A DNA stretch of 53,462 nt from Bacillaceae bacterium S4-13-56 (GTDB lineage Bacteria; Bacillota; Bacilli; Bacillales; JAWJLM01). The position numbers and the translations under genes are program-made. The notes under the pieces were generated by a model that was given only the letters and a program-made list of their open reading frames with translations, was not told the DNA's origin and did no database searches. The stretch covers positions 1 through 53,462 of the forward strand of contig JAWJLM010000032.1 in assembly GCA_040191315.1 (NCBI GenBank), in the 5' to 3' direction. Each line of letters opens with the position of its first letter. The stretch's first letter is position 1. Positions 8,594 through 17,026 of the stretch are shown here, one piece after another.

Positions 8594-8796
8594 AGCGCAA
8601 GCGCCCTTGATCATCGACGTAAGGCGGTGAGGCCCACAGGATGTGGGTCACGTAGGCGGTTGCGACACGATGGCGCGGTTTTAGCCTACGTTCCCTCCCA
8701 GATAAAGGAAACACGGTTCACGAAGTGAATCGATGTTGACTTATCGATGGAGAGGAGGGAACCGACTCTAGTCGATAGGGCGCTGGAGCTAGACAA
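8594..8796. repeat. Intergenic repeat B, copy 1 (full length)
   Basis: A roughly 200-base structured repeat beginning AGCGCAAGCGCCCTTGATC and ending TAGGGCGCTGGAGCTAGAC. It contains self-complementary GGCCCACAGGATGTGGGTC, a GTAGGC/GCCTAC pair, and TTCACGAAGTGAATCGATG. Copies at 14848 and (a fragment) 34058. Similar intergenic elements occur in many Bacillaceae genomes; their role is unknown. Confidence 0.8.
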
Positions 8797-8819
8797 GTTT
8801 TATACTTTCCTATCTGTTA

Positions 8820-8853
8820 AAAAAAGAGAATGCCTGTTGGACATTCTCTTTTA
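8820..8853 (-). terminator. Terminator after the DUF3892 gene
   Basis: Minus strand: AAAAGAGAATG, loop, CATTCTCTTTTTT. It lies directly beyond the stop codon at 8861. Confidence 0.8.
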
Positions 8854-8860
8854 TCATTCC

Positions 8861-9175
8861 TTAAAAAGAAGGTAATTGATCTAAATTATTTTCTTTAATG
8901 CCGTCTGGTTCACTTCTTAAGATATCTCTCCCATACTTATGAAAAACATCAACGTGCATAAGTTTTCCTGCTTTTGCTTCTTCTAAGGCAGTAACATAGT
9001 CTAATTCTCGTCCAGTATTTGTTTTCATCGCAATGATATCTCCATCATCATTTTTACGAACAGCTACAATTTCTTCGCCGTCATAGCCTTGTTGGTTAAC
9101 CGCTTCTTCTTGTGCTTGTTGGTCACCTTGCTCCTTGTATTCATTGTAGATTTTTTCAAAGTCTTGTTGACTCAT
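8861..9175 (-). CDS. DUF3892 domain protein
   Basis: A 104-residue acidic soluble protein. The C-terminal two thirds fit the DUF3892 pattern: EEIVAVRKNDDGDIIAMKTN, then DYVTALEEAKAGKL, and the closing LRSEPDGIKENNLDQLPSF. The N-terminal 30 residues are a glutamine- and glutamate-rich helix. The ATG at 9175 was chosen because GGAGGTG lies seven bases upstream. The family is widespread in Bacilli and has no established function. The gene appears monocistronic, with its own terminator, 55 bases from the acetyltransferase gene. Confidence 0.85.
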   Translation of the reverse strand: MSQQDFEKIYNEYKEQGDQQAQEEAVNQQGYDGEEIVAVRKNDDGDIIAMKTNTGRELDYVTALEEAKAGKLMHVDVFHKYGRDILRSEPDGIKENNLDQLPSF

Positions 9176-9230
9176 TAAAAACACCTCCTGTACAAGATTA
9201 GTATGTGTGGAAGGTGTATGATTTATAAAT

Positions 9231-9776
9231 TTATGATTTGTTCCATCCCTCTGCTAACATGCCATACACCACATGGTCCACATAGTGGTCATATAACCAT
9301 TCTACTTGTCGCAAAGTTCCTTCTTTTACAAAACCTAACCTTTCTGGAATCGCACGACTCTTTTGATTAGCTTTTGCCACTCTTATCTCAACCTTATGTA
9401 GCCCTAATTCTTGGAAGGCATTTGTCGTTAAAGCTCTCGCTACCTTTGTCATAATACCAAGTCCTTGAAAATCTGAATCCAGCCAATATCCTAGATAAGT
9501 GATTTTATTAACCCAATCAATTTCATTGTAGCCTGCTACTCCAATTATTTCTCCCCTATAAAGGATCAGTGTAGTCATGCTTCTCTGTTCAGCATAATTT
9601 TTTTGCCCAATCTTAATGAAATTCTTTGTATCTATAACGCTTGTTGTCCCATCAAGCCAAGCTAACCACGGTTTAAGATATTCCCTATTTTTATCTATCA
9701 CTGAAAATAATTTTGTTGCATCTTTATTTTGAGGAAGTTTAAGGGAAAGCTCCTCATCAATTTTCATAACGAACAT
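9231..9776 (-). CDS. GNAT acetyltransferase, RimL/YdaF-like
   Basis: A 181-residue GNAT-fold protein resembling B. subtilis YdaF and the ribosomal-protein serine N-acetyltransferases RimL/RimJ. The acetyl-CoA site is seen in YLGYWLDSDFQGLGIMTKVA (about residues 95-114), with Gln-Gly-Leu-Gly-Ile in place of the usual Q/R-x-x-G-x-G/A. KVEIRVAKANQKSRAIPERL and GFVKEGTLRQ follow as in the family. The ATG at 9776 follows GGAGGGGAAAAAG; the earlier ATG would place that ribosome site inside the coding region. The substrate may be a protein N-terminus or a small amine. Confidence 0.87.
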   Translation of the reverse strand: MFVMKIDEELSLKLPQNKDATKLFSVIDKNREYLKPWLAWLDGTTSVIDTKNFIKIGQKNYAEQRSMTTLILYRGEIIGVAGYNEIDWVNKITYLGYWLDSDFQGLGIMTKVARALTTNAFQELGLHKVEIRVAKANQKSRAIPERLGFVKEGTLRQVEWLYDHYVDHVVYGMLAEGWNKS

Positions 9777-9869
9777 CTTTTTCCCCTCCATAGAGAAAAA
9801 CCTTTTTATTTATACTAATTTAACTTCCAGGTTATTCCCCTCTTTTCTGTTATACATTTTGACTTGTCT

Positions 9870-11006
9870 CTATTTGGCACCCTGAAGTTTTCCTTTATAT
9901 AATGTCTTCTTTTGAAGCTGGATTTTTAACTCATTAGCGATTTTTCTCAATTTTGAACTTTCGCTTTCCGTAACAATCGAAATGACCTTCCCATCTAGTT
10001 CAGAGCCTAGCCTTCCTGTTCTCCCTGATCGATGGATATATTGTGCGGATTCTTTCGGTACATCTAGTTGAATCACATGTGTGATGTCTTGGATATCGAG
10101 TCCTCTTGCTGCAACATCTGTAGCAAGCATAAAAGAAACCGCTCCTGAACGAAAATCGCGAATGGCTTTGGCGCGATCCTGCTTTTTGGAATCACTGTGT
10201 AACACAGCAACATCGATTCCTTTAAATCGAAGTTTCTCTGCCATAACTGATAAATTTCCAATATCTCTCGCGAACACTAACGTTTTTCCCTCTTCTGCAT
10301 GATGTATTTTCCTTAAGGTTTCTAATTTGTCCCTTTCCTCAACTACTACAAAGATATGGTCAACTAAAGGTTTACTATCCTCTGATAAATTAACTCTTAT
10401 GACAGCTGGTTCCTTCATTCGCGTTCTAAAAAATTGTTCCATATCATTGGATACTGTTGCAGAGATGACAACCAATTGACGATCAGCCAAAGCTCTTTTT
10501 ATCACTTCATCTACCTTCGCTTGATGCTCTGGCACCATTAATTGATCTGCTTCATCTAATACAATTGTTTTCACCTCATGCATTTTTAATTTCTTTTGTT
10601 TGGATAGCTCATCGACTCGACCCGGAGTACCAACAATTATATGAGGGTGTTTTTTCAACTTTTCCAATTGACGTTTAGGATTCGCTCCCCCAATTAGAGT
10701 AGCACTACGAATTCCACTACCCTCTCCCCATACTTGCACCTGTTCATGAATCTGCATCACAAGCTCATGGGAAGAAGCTAATATAAGTACCTGTGGATGA
10801 ACTTGATCTAAATCTACATTTTGTAAAAGTGGTAAAAGATAAGCTAACGTCTTCCCAGTACCTGTCGGCGCCTCAGCGATAACATCCTTCCCTTCCTCAA
10901 TCACAGGAATAGCCTTTTTCTGAACAGTCGTTAAATCTTCAAACCCCGCCTTATCCCACGCCTTTAGAATAAACGGTTGCGGTTCCTTAATAAATATATC
11001 TTCCAT
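9870..11006 (-). CDS. yfmL: DEAD-box RNA helicase YfmL-like
   Basis: A 378-residue RNA helicase, close in length and sequence to B. subtilis YfmL, which is implicated in ribosome assembly. Motifs in order: Q-motif region LTTVQKKAIP (about residues 25-34), motif I APTGTGKT (45-52), GG and TPGR (about 127-130), motif II DEAD (about 151-154), motif III SAT (about 182-184), and in the second RecA domain the DVAARGLDI and HRSGRTGR segments. There is no long C-terminal RNA-binding extension. The gene is monocistronic, with repeat C units upstream. Confidence 0.9.
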   Translation of the reverse strand: MEDIFIKEPQPFILKAWDKAGFEDLTTVQKKAIPVIEEGKDVIAEAPTGTGKTLAYLLPLLQNVDLDQVHPQVLILASSHELVMQIHEQVQVWGEGSGIRSATLIGGANPKRQLEKLKKHPHIIVGTPGRVDELSKQKKLKMHEVKTIVLDEADQLMVPEHQAKVDEVIKRALADRQLVVISATVSNDMEQFFRTRMKEPAVIRVNLSEDSKPLVDHIFVVVEERDKLETLRKIHHAEEGKTLVFARDIGNLSVMAEKLRFKGIDVAVLHSDSKKQDRAKAIRDFRSGAVSFMLATDVAARGLDIQDITHVIQLDVPKESAQYIHRSGRTGRLGSELDGKVISIVTESESSKLRKIANELKIQLQKKTLYKGKLQGAK

Positions 11007-11071
11007 AAACCATACTTCCCTTCAAATTACTACTCCTAAATCTACCATGTACACACCCGCACTTCAACATG

Positions 11072-11150
11072 GAGCCGGTTCTCACCAACCCGTTATCTTG
11101 TAATATACAGTAGTATGTTGGTGAGAACCGACCCCCCCAACACACCAATA
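11072..11150. repeat. Intergenic repeat C, two inverted units
   Basis: Two units of the short C repeat in opposite orientation: GGTTCTCACCAAC (about 11077-11089) and TGTTGGTGAGAACCGAC (about 11117-11133), able to pair as one large hairpin. The right unit keeps the terminal CCAACAC. Confidence 0.75.
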
Positions 11151-11263
11151 CCCCCTAGGGAACACCTGTGATGTAAAACACGCTTATCCGTGATTTCGTT
11201 CACTTCAACGACACAAATTTGCCTTTAAGATGTAGTTAGAAGATAAAGAGGGGGAGATAAGAG

Positions 11264-11404
11264 ATGGCGACATCAAAAGTTAGGGGATCTGAACATAATC
11301 AAGAAGAAACACAAGTTGGAACAATAATATCTGTTGGCATAGTTGCCGCAGTCATTGTAGTTATGTGGGTAGCCGTATTTGGAATTTATATGGCTAGATT
11401 GTAG
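11264..11404 (+). CDS. cbaD: Cytochrome c oxidase subunit IIa (ba3 type)
   Basis: A 46-residue protein: a polar N-terminus (MATSKVRGSEHNQEETQ) and one membrane helix (about residues 20-44, ending FGIYMARL). This matches subunit IIa of ba3-type oxidases, a single-helix peptide that supplies the helix missing from the short subunit II. The ribosome site is AGGGGGAGATAAGAG. It is the first gene of the oxidase operon, 17 bases before subunit II. It is easy to miss because of its size. Confidence 0.82.
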   Translation: MATSKVRGSEHNQEETQVGTIISVGIVAAVIVVMWVAVFGIYMARL

Positions 11405-11421
11405 AGAAAGGGGAGAACTTC

Positions 11422-11883
11422 ATGCACCGTTTAGAGGAAATTTGGATGACCATTAGTATCGGAATCTTAGTTATTTTTATGTTAGTTATTGGATATCAAA
11501 CTTTTGCTTTAGGAATGGGGCCACCAAGTAATATGGACACCATTGATCCACAAAATGTGGAAGCCACAGAACCTTTTGATGAGCCTGGTGTAAAAGAAAT
11601 TGGGGAGAACGAATATGAAGCAGTTATTATTATGCAACAATTCGGATTCCAACCAAGTACGATAGAAGTTCCTGCAGGAGCTAAAGTGAATTTTACACTT
11701 ACATCAAAAGATGTAACTCATGGATTCCAAGTAGTAAATACAAATATTAATGCAATGGTTATGCCTGGACATATTCAAAGAATATCTCATACATTCGACG
11801 AACCGGGCGATTATTTAGTCGTTTGTAACGAGTATTGTGGTGCTGGACACCAAGCAATGAGTACGACAATCATAGTTAAGTAA
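11422..11883 (+). CDS. cbaB: ba3-type cytochrome c oxidase subunit II (CuA)
   Basis: A 153-residue subunit II with one N-terminal membrane helix (about residues 9-30) and an external cupredoxin domain. The dinuclear CuA ligands are all visible: H100, then C135 and C139, H143 and M146 in CNEYCGAGHQAM. The single helix and short length are typical of the ba3 (B-family) oxidases; canonical aa3 subunit II has two helices. It receives electrons from cytochrome c or a cupredoxin and passes them to subunit I. Ribosome site AAGGGGAG; 15 bases before the next gene. Confidence 0.93.
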   Translation: MHRLEEIWMTISIGILVIFMLVIGYQTFALGMGPPSNMDTIDPQNVEATEPFDEPGVKEIGENEYEAVIIMQQFGFQPSTIEVPAGAKVNFTLTSKDVTHGFQVVNTNINAMVMPGHIQRISHTFDEPGDYLVVCNEYCGAGHQAMSTTIIVK

Positions 11884-11898
11884 AGGAGGGAATAGCTA

Positions 11899-13578
11899 AT
11901 GGCACAAACATTAAAAACTACCATTAAAGAAGGAGCTAAAAGGGCCTTAGGGGTGAATCCTCAGGATGCAAAGATATCACTATCCTACTTCACAGTAGCT
12001 TTTGTCTCTCTATTAATAGGTGGCCTTTTTGGATTACTACAAGGATTAGAAAGAGCAGGACTTATACAATTACCCCATTGGTTAGATTACTATTCCATAT
12101 TAACCGCACACGGATTACTTTTGTTGGTTGTATTTACAGCAACATTCACCATTGGTTATCAATTTGCTAACTTATCCCACTCATTGGGTGGGCTTTTACC
12201 AAAAGTAAGAAAAATGGCATGGATAGGTTTCGGTCTCATGCTTATTGGAACAGTAATGTCAGCTACAATGGTGTTATTAGGTAAAGCATCTGTGTTATAT
12301 ACCTTTTATCCACCGATGGCTGCACACCCAATCTTCTACTTCGGATTAGTGCTTATTGTTCTTGGAATTTGGTCTTCCTGTTTTGGAGTATTTACCAACT
12401 ATCGTCATTGGAGAAAAAATCATCCAGGGCAAACTGCTCCTCTTTTAGCTTACTTTGCAATGGGAGTCTTTATTCTATGGTTCTTTGCAAGCTTAGGAGT
12501 AACAATCGAAGTATTCATGATTATCCCTTGGGTACTTGGATGGGTTGAAACGATCAACGTTATGATTTCAAGAACCCTCTTCTGGTGGTTCGGACATACG
12601 CTAGTTAACATCTGGTATCTAGTTGCAACCTCAGCTTGGTATGTAATTGTACCGAAGATTCTTGGAGTAAATCATTTCAATGAAAAGCTTATTCGTCTAG
12701 TAGTAATTTTAATTGTTATCTTAAACATCCCTGGCGGATTCCACCATCAAATTATCGACTCAGCAATCTCGATTCCTATTAAATTCTTACACGTTTTTAT
12801 GAGTCTGTCGATTGCAGTACCTTCTCTAATGACAGCATACGCTATGTTTAGAGTATTAGAGAAAGCGGGAAGAAAAAACGGCGGTACTGGTCTATTAGGT
12901 TGGTTTAAAAAGCTTCCATGGGGAGATGTCCGCTTCTTAGCACCAATGATTGCTATGATCGGATTTATTCCTGGAGGAGCTGGTGGTATTGTTAACACTA
13001 GTAACCAATTAAACCAAGTTGTTCATAACACAATGTGGGTTGTTGGACACTTCCACGTAACTGTTGGAGTTTCCGTAGTTCTTACCTTCTTTGGAATCTG
13101 TTACTGGATGATTCCACATCTAGCAGGACGTCAATTAACGCCACAAATGAATAAAATTGGTGTCATTCAAACGATTGTCTGGACTGTTGGTATGACAATA
13201 ATGGCAGGTTCTATGCATATTGCAGGTTTGTTTGGAGACCCAAGACGTACTTCTGATACTTCTTACGGTGGTCACGAAGCTGCATTAAACTGGCTAAACT
13301 TTGAAATTATATTTGGAGTTGGGGCTACAATCCTTCTTATTGGAGTTCTTATCCAAGTTTATGCTGTATTTAATATGATGTTCTTTGCACCAAAAGGTCA
13401 CACAGAGTTTCCTGTGGCGACAGCTGCACCTGGAGCACCAAAAGCACCAATGTGGACAGAACGTTGGGGATTATGGGCTGTACTATTACTTGCTGTAGTT
13501 GCAATGGCTTATGTAGTTCCAATCGTCGATATGATTTGGAACGCACCTCCAGGATCCCCACCATTTAAGATGTATTAA
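11899..13578 (+). CDS. cbaA: ba3-type heme-copper oxidase subunit I
   Basis: A 559-residue catalytic subunit with at least 12 predicted membrane segments. The heme and CuB ligand regions can be seen: an early histidine in TAHGLLLL, WWFGHTLVNIWYLVATSAWYV with the CuB histidine and cross-linked tyrosine region, FHHQI, and the C-terminal GHFHVTVG with the heme ligands. The sequence fits the B-family oxidases. It terminates oxygen respiration in the cytoplasmic membrane and pumps protons. Ribosome site AAAGGAGGG. Followed by an 11-bp hairpin without a T run before the SCO gene. Confidence 0.95.
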   Translation: MAQTLKTTIKEGAKRALGVNPQDAKISLSYFTVAFVSLLIGGLFGLLQGLERAGLIQLPHWLDYYSILTAHGLLLLVVFTATFTIGYQFANLSHSLGGLLPKVRKMAWIGFGLMLIGTVMSATMVLLGKASVLYTFYPPMAAHPIFYFGLVLIVLGIWSSCFGVFTNYRHWRKNHPGQTAPLLAYFAMGVFILWFFASLGVTIEVFMIIPWVLGWVETINVMISRTLFWWFGHTLVNIWYLVATSAWYVIVPKILGVNHFNEKLIRLVVILIVILNIPGGFHHQIIDSAISIPIKFLHVFMSLSIAVPSLMTAYAMFRVLEKAGRKNGGTGLLGWFKKLPWGDVRFLAPMIAMIGFIPGGAGGIVNTSNQLNQVVHNTMWVVGHFHVTVGVSVVLTFFGICYWMIPHLAGRQLTPQMNKIGVIQTIVWTVGMTIMAGSMHIAGLFGDPRRTSDTSYGGHEAALNWLNFEIIFGVGATILLIGVLIQVYAVFNMMFFAPKGHTEFPVATAAPGAPKAPMWTERWGLWAVLLLAVVAMAYVVPIVDMIWNAPPGSPPFKMY

Positions 13579-13587
13579 TATGAAACT

Positions 13588-13620
13588 AGAGGTCAGAACC
13601 ATATTTACCTTCTGACCTCT
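13588..13620 (+). promoter_or_regulatory. Intercistronic hairpin between cbaA and the SCO gene
   Basis: A perfect 11-bp stem (AGAGGTCAGAA/TTCTGACCTCT) with an 11-base loop and no T run. It is more likely an mRNA-stability or processing element, or partial attenuator, than a terminator. It would let the structural subunits be made in excess over the assembly factors. Confidence 0.5.
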
Positions 13621-13645
13621 ATCCACCAAGTAAGGAAGTGGTTCT

Positions 13646-14278
13646 ATGAACAATAAGTTACGAAACCGAATAGCCATCATTTTAGTTCTCCTGTTTGGAG
13701 TGTCTATCTTTTATGTGGGGACAGATGGTTTCAGAGCCTTCACTGCAGAAAGTGCTAGAACTCTTTCGTTAGAAAAGAATAAGCCCTCCTTCCCTTCTGT
13801 AACTTTAGAAGATAGCAAATATCAAACTTATACTTTTCAAGAACTAGCAAAAGACAAATATGTCTTCATTACATTTATGTACACGAATTGTGGTTCTGTT
13901 TGCCCTATATTAGAAATGAATATGGCTGACGTTTACGACCTTATACCAGAGGCCTACTTGGGAAAAGATATTCTGTTTCTAAGCATTAGCTTTGATACAG
14001 AACGTGATACACCAGAGGTTTTATCAAAGTATGGAAGCTATTTTGAAATTGACGAAGACTTCTGGAGGATGGCACGTATTCCTAATGAACAGGAGCTACA
14101 GTCCGTTTTAGATAGCCTAGGAGTCATCGTTATTCCAGATAATAATGGAAACTTTCAACATAACTCCGCTTTTTACTTGATCAATCCAAATGGTCAGTTA
14201 GAAGAAGTTATGGATTTCACAAAAATAGAAGAAGCAGCAAGAACAACACAAACTTTTCTTGAAACAGGGAGGGATTAA
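13646..14278 (+). CDS. SCO1/SenC-family copper chaperone
   Basis: A 210-residue membrane-anchored thioredoxin-fold protein with an N-terminal helix (about residues 9-27). The copper ligands are the CGSVC pair (about residues 82-86) and a distal histidine in FQHNSAFYLI. SCO proteins deliver copper to the CuA site of subunit II or reduce its cysteines, and this gene lies in the operon with the CuA subunit. Ribosome site AAGGAAGTGG. It ends two bases before the next ATG. Confidence 0.9.
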   Translation: MNNKLRNRIAIILVLLFGVSIFYVGTDGFRAFTAESARTLSLEKNKPSFPSVTLEDSKYQTYTFQELAKDKYVFITFMYTNCGSVCPILEMNMADVYDLIPEAYLGKDILFLSISFDTERDTPEVLSKYGSYFEIDEDFWRMARIPNEQELQSVLDSLGVIVIPDNNGNFQHNSAFYLINPNGQLEEVMDFTKIEEAARTTQTFLETGRD

Positions 14279-14280
14279 TA

Positions 14281-14841
14281 ATGAAGCAATCCATCTATGG
14301 TATGGCTCTTTTCGTTTTCTTAATCCTCCCCCCTGTTGCGAATTTACTAGAATCTATTATGATTATTCATATGCATATGCAAATGCCATTGCTTGTCCTT
14401 TCAGGTTTCCTAATGGCCCGATTCTTTCAAATGAAATTTCAAAGTTTTTTTGAAAAATGGAATCAAAATGGTGTACCTGGCATTACCCTCTTTGTTATCC
14501 TATGGTTATATTGGATGATCCCAAGGGCAATGGATGAATCTTTAACTCTAGCAACAGTAGAATGGTTTAAATTTATTAGTCTCACTGTAGCAGGTATCGC
14601 CCTTCGCGATAGCTGGAAAAAGCTCAGTATGGTAGGTAAAACGATTGTCTACATCTTCTTTACTCTAAAGTTTTTAATTATGGGTTATCTATACGTCATT
14701 ATTGATAGCCAAGTATGTAACAACTATTTAATTCTTGAGCAAAAAACACTTGGTTGGGGATCGTTCGCCATGGCTATATGTTTTATTATTTATGGCTTTG
14801 TTCATCTCTTCACCGACCAATCAGAGTATCAACAATCTTGA
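14281..14841 (+). CDS. CtaG-like/DUF1404-like membrane protein of the oxidase operon
   Basis: A 186-residue protein with five or six predicted membrane segments. An early helix region contains IIHMHMQMPLLVLSGFLMA (about residues 28-46), a His- and Met-rich stretch reminiscent of the conserved H-x-x-Q-H region of CtaG-type oxidase assembly factors, which suggests copper handling. Its coupling to the SCO gene (two-base gap) and its place after the oxidase subunits support a role in assembling the ba3 oxidase. The family assignment is by resemblance only. Repeat B follows seven bases after the stop. Confidence 0.6.
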   Translation: MKQSIYGMALFVFLILPPVANLLESIMIIHMHMQMPLLVLSGFLMARFFQMKFQSFFEKWNQNGVPGITLFVILWLYWMIPRAMDESLTLATVEWFKFISLTVAGIALRDSWKKLSMVGKTIVYIFFTLKFLIMGYLYVIIDSQVCNNYLILEQKTLGWGSFAMAICFIIYGFVHLFTDQSEYQQS

Positions 14842-14847
14842 TAAAAA

Positions 14848-15050
14848 AGCGGAAGTGCCCTTTGAACATCGACATAAGGAGGTGAGGCCCGCAGGATGTG
14901 GGTCACGTATGCGCTTTGCCACACGATATGGCGGTATAGCGTACGTTCCCGTTGAGATAATGGAAACAAGATTCATGTTGAGAATCGATGTTGACTTATC
15001 GACTGAGATGAGGGAATCAACTCTAATCGATAGGGCGATGTGGCTAGACA
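14848..15050. repeat. Intergenic repeat B, copy 2
   Basis: Diverged full-length copy: GTGCCCTTTGAACATCGACA, GGTGAGGCCCGCAGGATGTG, GCGTACGTTCCC, and ATCGATGTTGACTTATCGA can be aligned with copy 1. It ends TAGGGCGATGTGGCTAGAC. It separates the oxidase assembly gene from the CuA lipoprotein gene. Confidence 0.78.
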
Positions 15051-15138
15051 AATTTCAGAAATTGCCCTTTAGGGAGCTGACTCATGCCGACAGGGCACTT
15101 AATTTAAGAAAACTTAATTTAAACGGGAGGAATTTTCA

Positions 15139-15492
15139 ATGAAAAAACTAATGTTAACGTTATTATTTGCAGCTTTAGTAATGGCTCTTGCAGCCTGCGG
15201 AGGAGACGATTCTAGCAGTAACAATGCAGGTGGTTCTGGAGAAACTGTTGATTTAACTGCTTCTAACTGGCAGTTTGATAAAGATACTTACACTGTTCCA
15301 GCTGGAAAAGTAACTTTCAACCTTAAGAATGAAGATGGTTACCACGGAATTGAAATCGAGGGTACTGATGTGAAGATTGAAGGAGAAGGATCTGATTCTG
15401 CAACATTAGAAGCTGGAGAATATACTATTAAGTGTAGTGTTCCATGCGGTAGCGGCCACGACACTATGACAACAAAACTCGTCGTAGAATAA
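15139..15492 (+). CDS. CuA-type cupredoxin lipoprotein
   Basis: A 117-residue lipoprotein: signal peptide with lipobox LAAC (Cys20), a short Gly/Ser-rich linker, then one cupredoxin domain (about residues 36-117). The ligand set has the exact spacing of a CuA centre: H69, then C99-x3-C103-x3-H107-x2-M110, the same as in subunit II of the oxidase just upstream. It is therefore probably a membrane-tethered CuA or blue-copper electron carrier on the outer face. The ribosome site is GGGAGG. It follows repeat B and has its own terminator, so it may be transcribed separately. Confidence 0.85.
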   Translation: MKKLMLTLLFAALVMALAACGGDDSSSNNAGGSGETVDLTASNWQFDKDTYTVPAGKVTFNLKNEDGYHGIEIEGTDVKIEGEGSDSATLEAGEYTIKCSVPCGSGHDTMTTKLVVE

Positions 15493-15516
15493 TAAATATA
15501 AAAGGTATTTTATTAA

Positions 15517-15549
15517 AGAATGATTCCTCGTTTGAGGAATCATTCTTTT
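15517..15549 (+). terminator. Terminator after the CuA lipoprotein gene
   Basis: AAGAATGATTCCTC, GTTT loop, GAGGAATCATTCTTTT: a 13-14 bp perfect stem with a T run. Confidence 0.92.
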
Positions 15550-15608
15550 CATAGTATCAGCTATTTATAAGTTGTTTGAGAATTTGTCTATCTCCAGCGA
15601 AAAAGCTA

Positions 15609-15702
15609 CAATGGCCGTCCCCCAATGATTGTTAGCACCCAAGAGTATGACCTAAAGTCCCTTAAACCAATCGACATTAATGGTCGGTAATGCGGGATAA
15701 AT
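15609..15702 (+). repeat. Intergenic repeat A, copy 3 (internally deleted)
   Basis: Contains ATGGCCGTCCCCCAATGATT, GTTAGCACCCAAGAGTATGA, ACCAATCGACATTAATGG, and then jumps to the element's end (TGCGGGATAAAT). The first hairpin is degraded. Confidence 0.7.
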
Positions 15703-15887
15703 GAATGTTTCGAGGATTGTTCTGCGCATGAGCCGGCAGTGATAGAAATGACAGGGACATCAAAAGACAAACAATTACCACAATACTTTTTTTCAAATCA
15801 AAACCCTTTCCATACGTTATCTAAGAATGCAATTATAGTTTTTTATTCCCAAGGAAAGTATGCGAGGATTTTAACTTTTTTTAAGTA

Positions 15888-15916
15888 ATAGAAAAAGTTC
15901 GTCGATTGACGAGCTT
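15888..15916 (-). terminator. Terminator after the heme O synthase gene
   Basis: Minus strand: AGCTCGTC, AATC loop, GACGAACT, followed by TTTTTC, starting 14 bases beyond the stop codon. Confidence 0.75.
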
Positions 15917-15929
15917 CGGAGCCTCCTTT

Positions 15930-16841
15930 TTATAAAAAGGTAACACCTATCATAAGAAGAAATATGATCATAATGTAATTGACCGAGTATAAAAACATAG
16001 TACGAGCCCATTTCATATGATCTTTTACAGTGAATCCTGTGATGCTAATGATTAACCATATAACATTCAATCCAGTGGCAATAAGTATAAAAGTCCACCC
16101 GAGCTCAACCATAAAGAATGGAAGAGGGATTAGGCTGGCAACATACACAGTAGTAACTCTTTTCGTTATGGAGAGCCCGTGTACAACAGGTAAAATAGCA
16201 ACCTTCGCTCGTTTGTAATCATCATACTTTCGGATAGCAATAGCAAAGGTATGCGGGATTTGCCATATGAATAAGATAAAAAACATAAGAACAGGGATAC
16301 TACTTGTAGCAGAATCGATCGCGGCCCACCCAATAAGTGGAGTGACAGCCCCCGAAATACTTCCTATGATTGTGTTGAGCGTGTATCTACGCTTAGACCA
16401 CATCGTGTAAAGAATGACGTAAGTAAACCAACCAACAAAAGCATAGATTGCGGCTTCTATACTTGTTATTAATAATAAGATCATGCCAAGTACACTGAAT
16501 GATATGCCCATAATTAGGATATACTTAAGCGGAATGGAACCTGTAACAGTGGGTCTCTTTTTGGTTCTTTCCATAACCGAATCAATATCAACATCATACC
16601 AGTTGTTGATTACTAAGGCTCCACCCATGACTAATGTACTGCCCAAAATCGTTAAAAAAAAGATTCCCCAATGATTAAGTAATGACAGCCCATTAAAATG
16701 CAACGCTAGCCAAAAACCAGCTAACACAGGAAGAATATTTGAAATGAGCACCCCAGACTTAAAAAGTAGTTTTAAATCACTTGCGAATTGGGTATGATTT
16801 CTTATATATGCTTGATCTATAACTTCAGATGACTGTTTCAC
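15930..16841 (-). CDS. ctaB: Protoheme IX farnesyltransferase (heme O synthase)
   Basis: A 303-residue UbiA-superfamily integral membrane enzyme that transfers a farnesyl group to heme B, making heme O, the precursor of heme A. The first Asp-rich motif is NNWYDVDIDSVMERTKKRP (about residues 79-97) and the second is YDDYKRAKVAILP; both bind prenyl diphosphate through Mg2+. There are eight or nine membrane segments. The GTG at 16841 was chosen because AGAGGTGG lies six bases upstream; an earlier GTG would overlap that site. It is convergent with the ba3 oxidase genes, which probably need its product. No ctaA (heme A synthase) is in the window. Confidence 0.9.
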   Translation of the reverse strand: MKQSSEVIDQAYIRNHTQFASDLKLLFKSGVLISNILPVLAGFWLALHFNGLSLLNHWGIFFLTILGSTLVMGGALVINNWYDVDIDSVMERTKKRPTVTGSIPLKYILIMGISFSVLGMILLLITSIEAAIYAFVGWFTYVILYTMWSKRRYTLNTIIGSISGAVTPLIGWAAIDSATSSIPVLMFFILFIWQIPHTFAIAIRKYDDYKRAKVAILPVVHGLSITKRVTTVYVASLIPLPFFMVELGWTFILIATGLNVIWLIISITGFTVKDHMKWARTMFLYSVNYIMIIFLLMIGVTFL

Positions 16842-17026
16842 TACTACCACCTCTTAGGGCGTTAATCGTATTCTAACGATAACGATAATAATTCTATTGT
16901 AACATGAGGAGCTCAATCACTAAGTGATATAATTCATAGCTGAAAATTCATTTATGAATAGTTGTATAATCTGAAGAAATTTGTTAAAATAAGATGGTTT
17001 CATATATTTTTAAGGGGGAAAATTTT

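Noticed and set aside
14735-15142. A 135-codon plus-strand frame spanning the end of the CtaG-like gene and repeat B
   Set aside because: It overlaps a real gene in another frame and then reads through the repeat, with no ribosome site or protein-like pattern.
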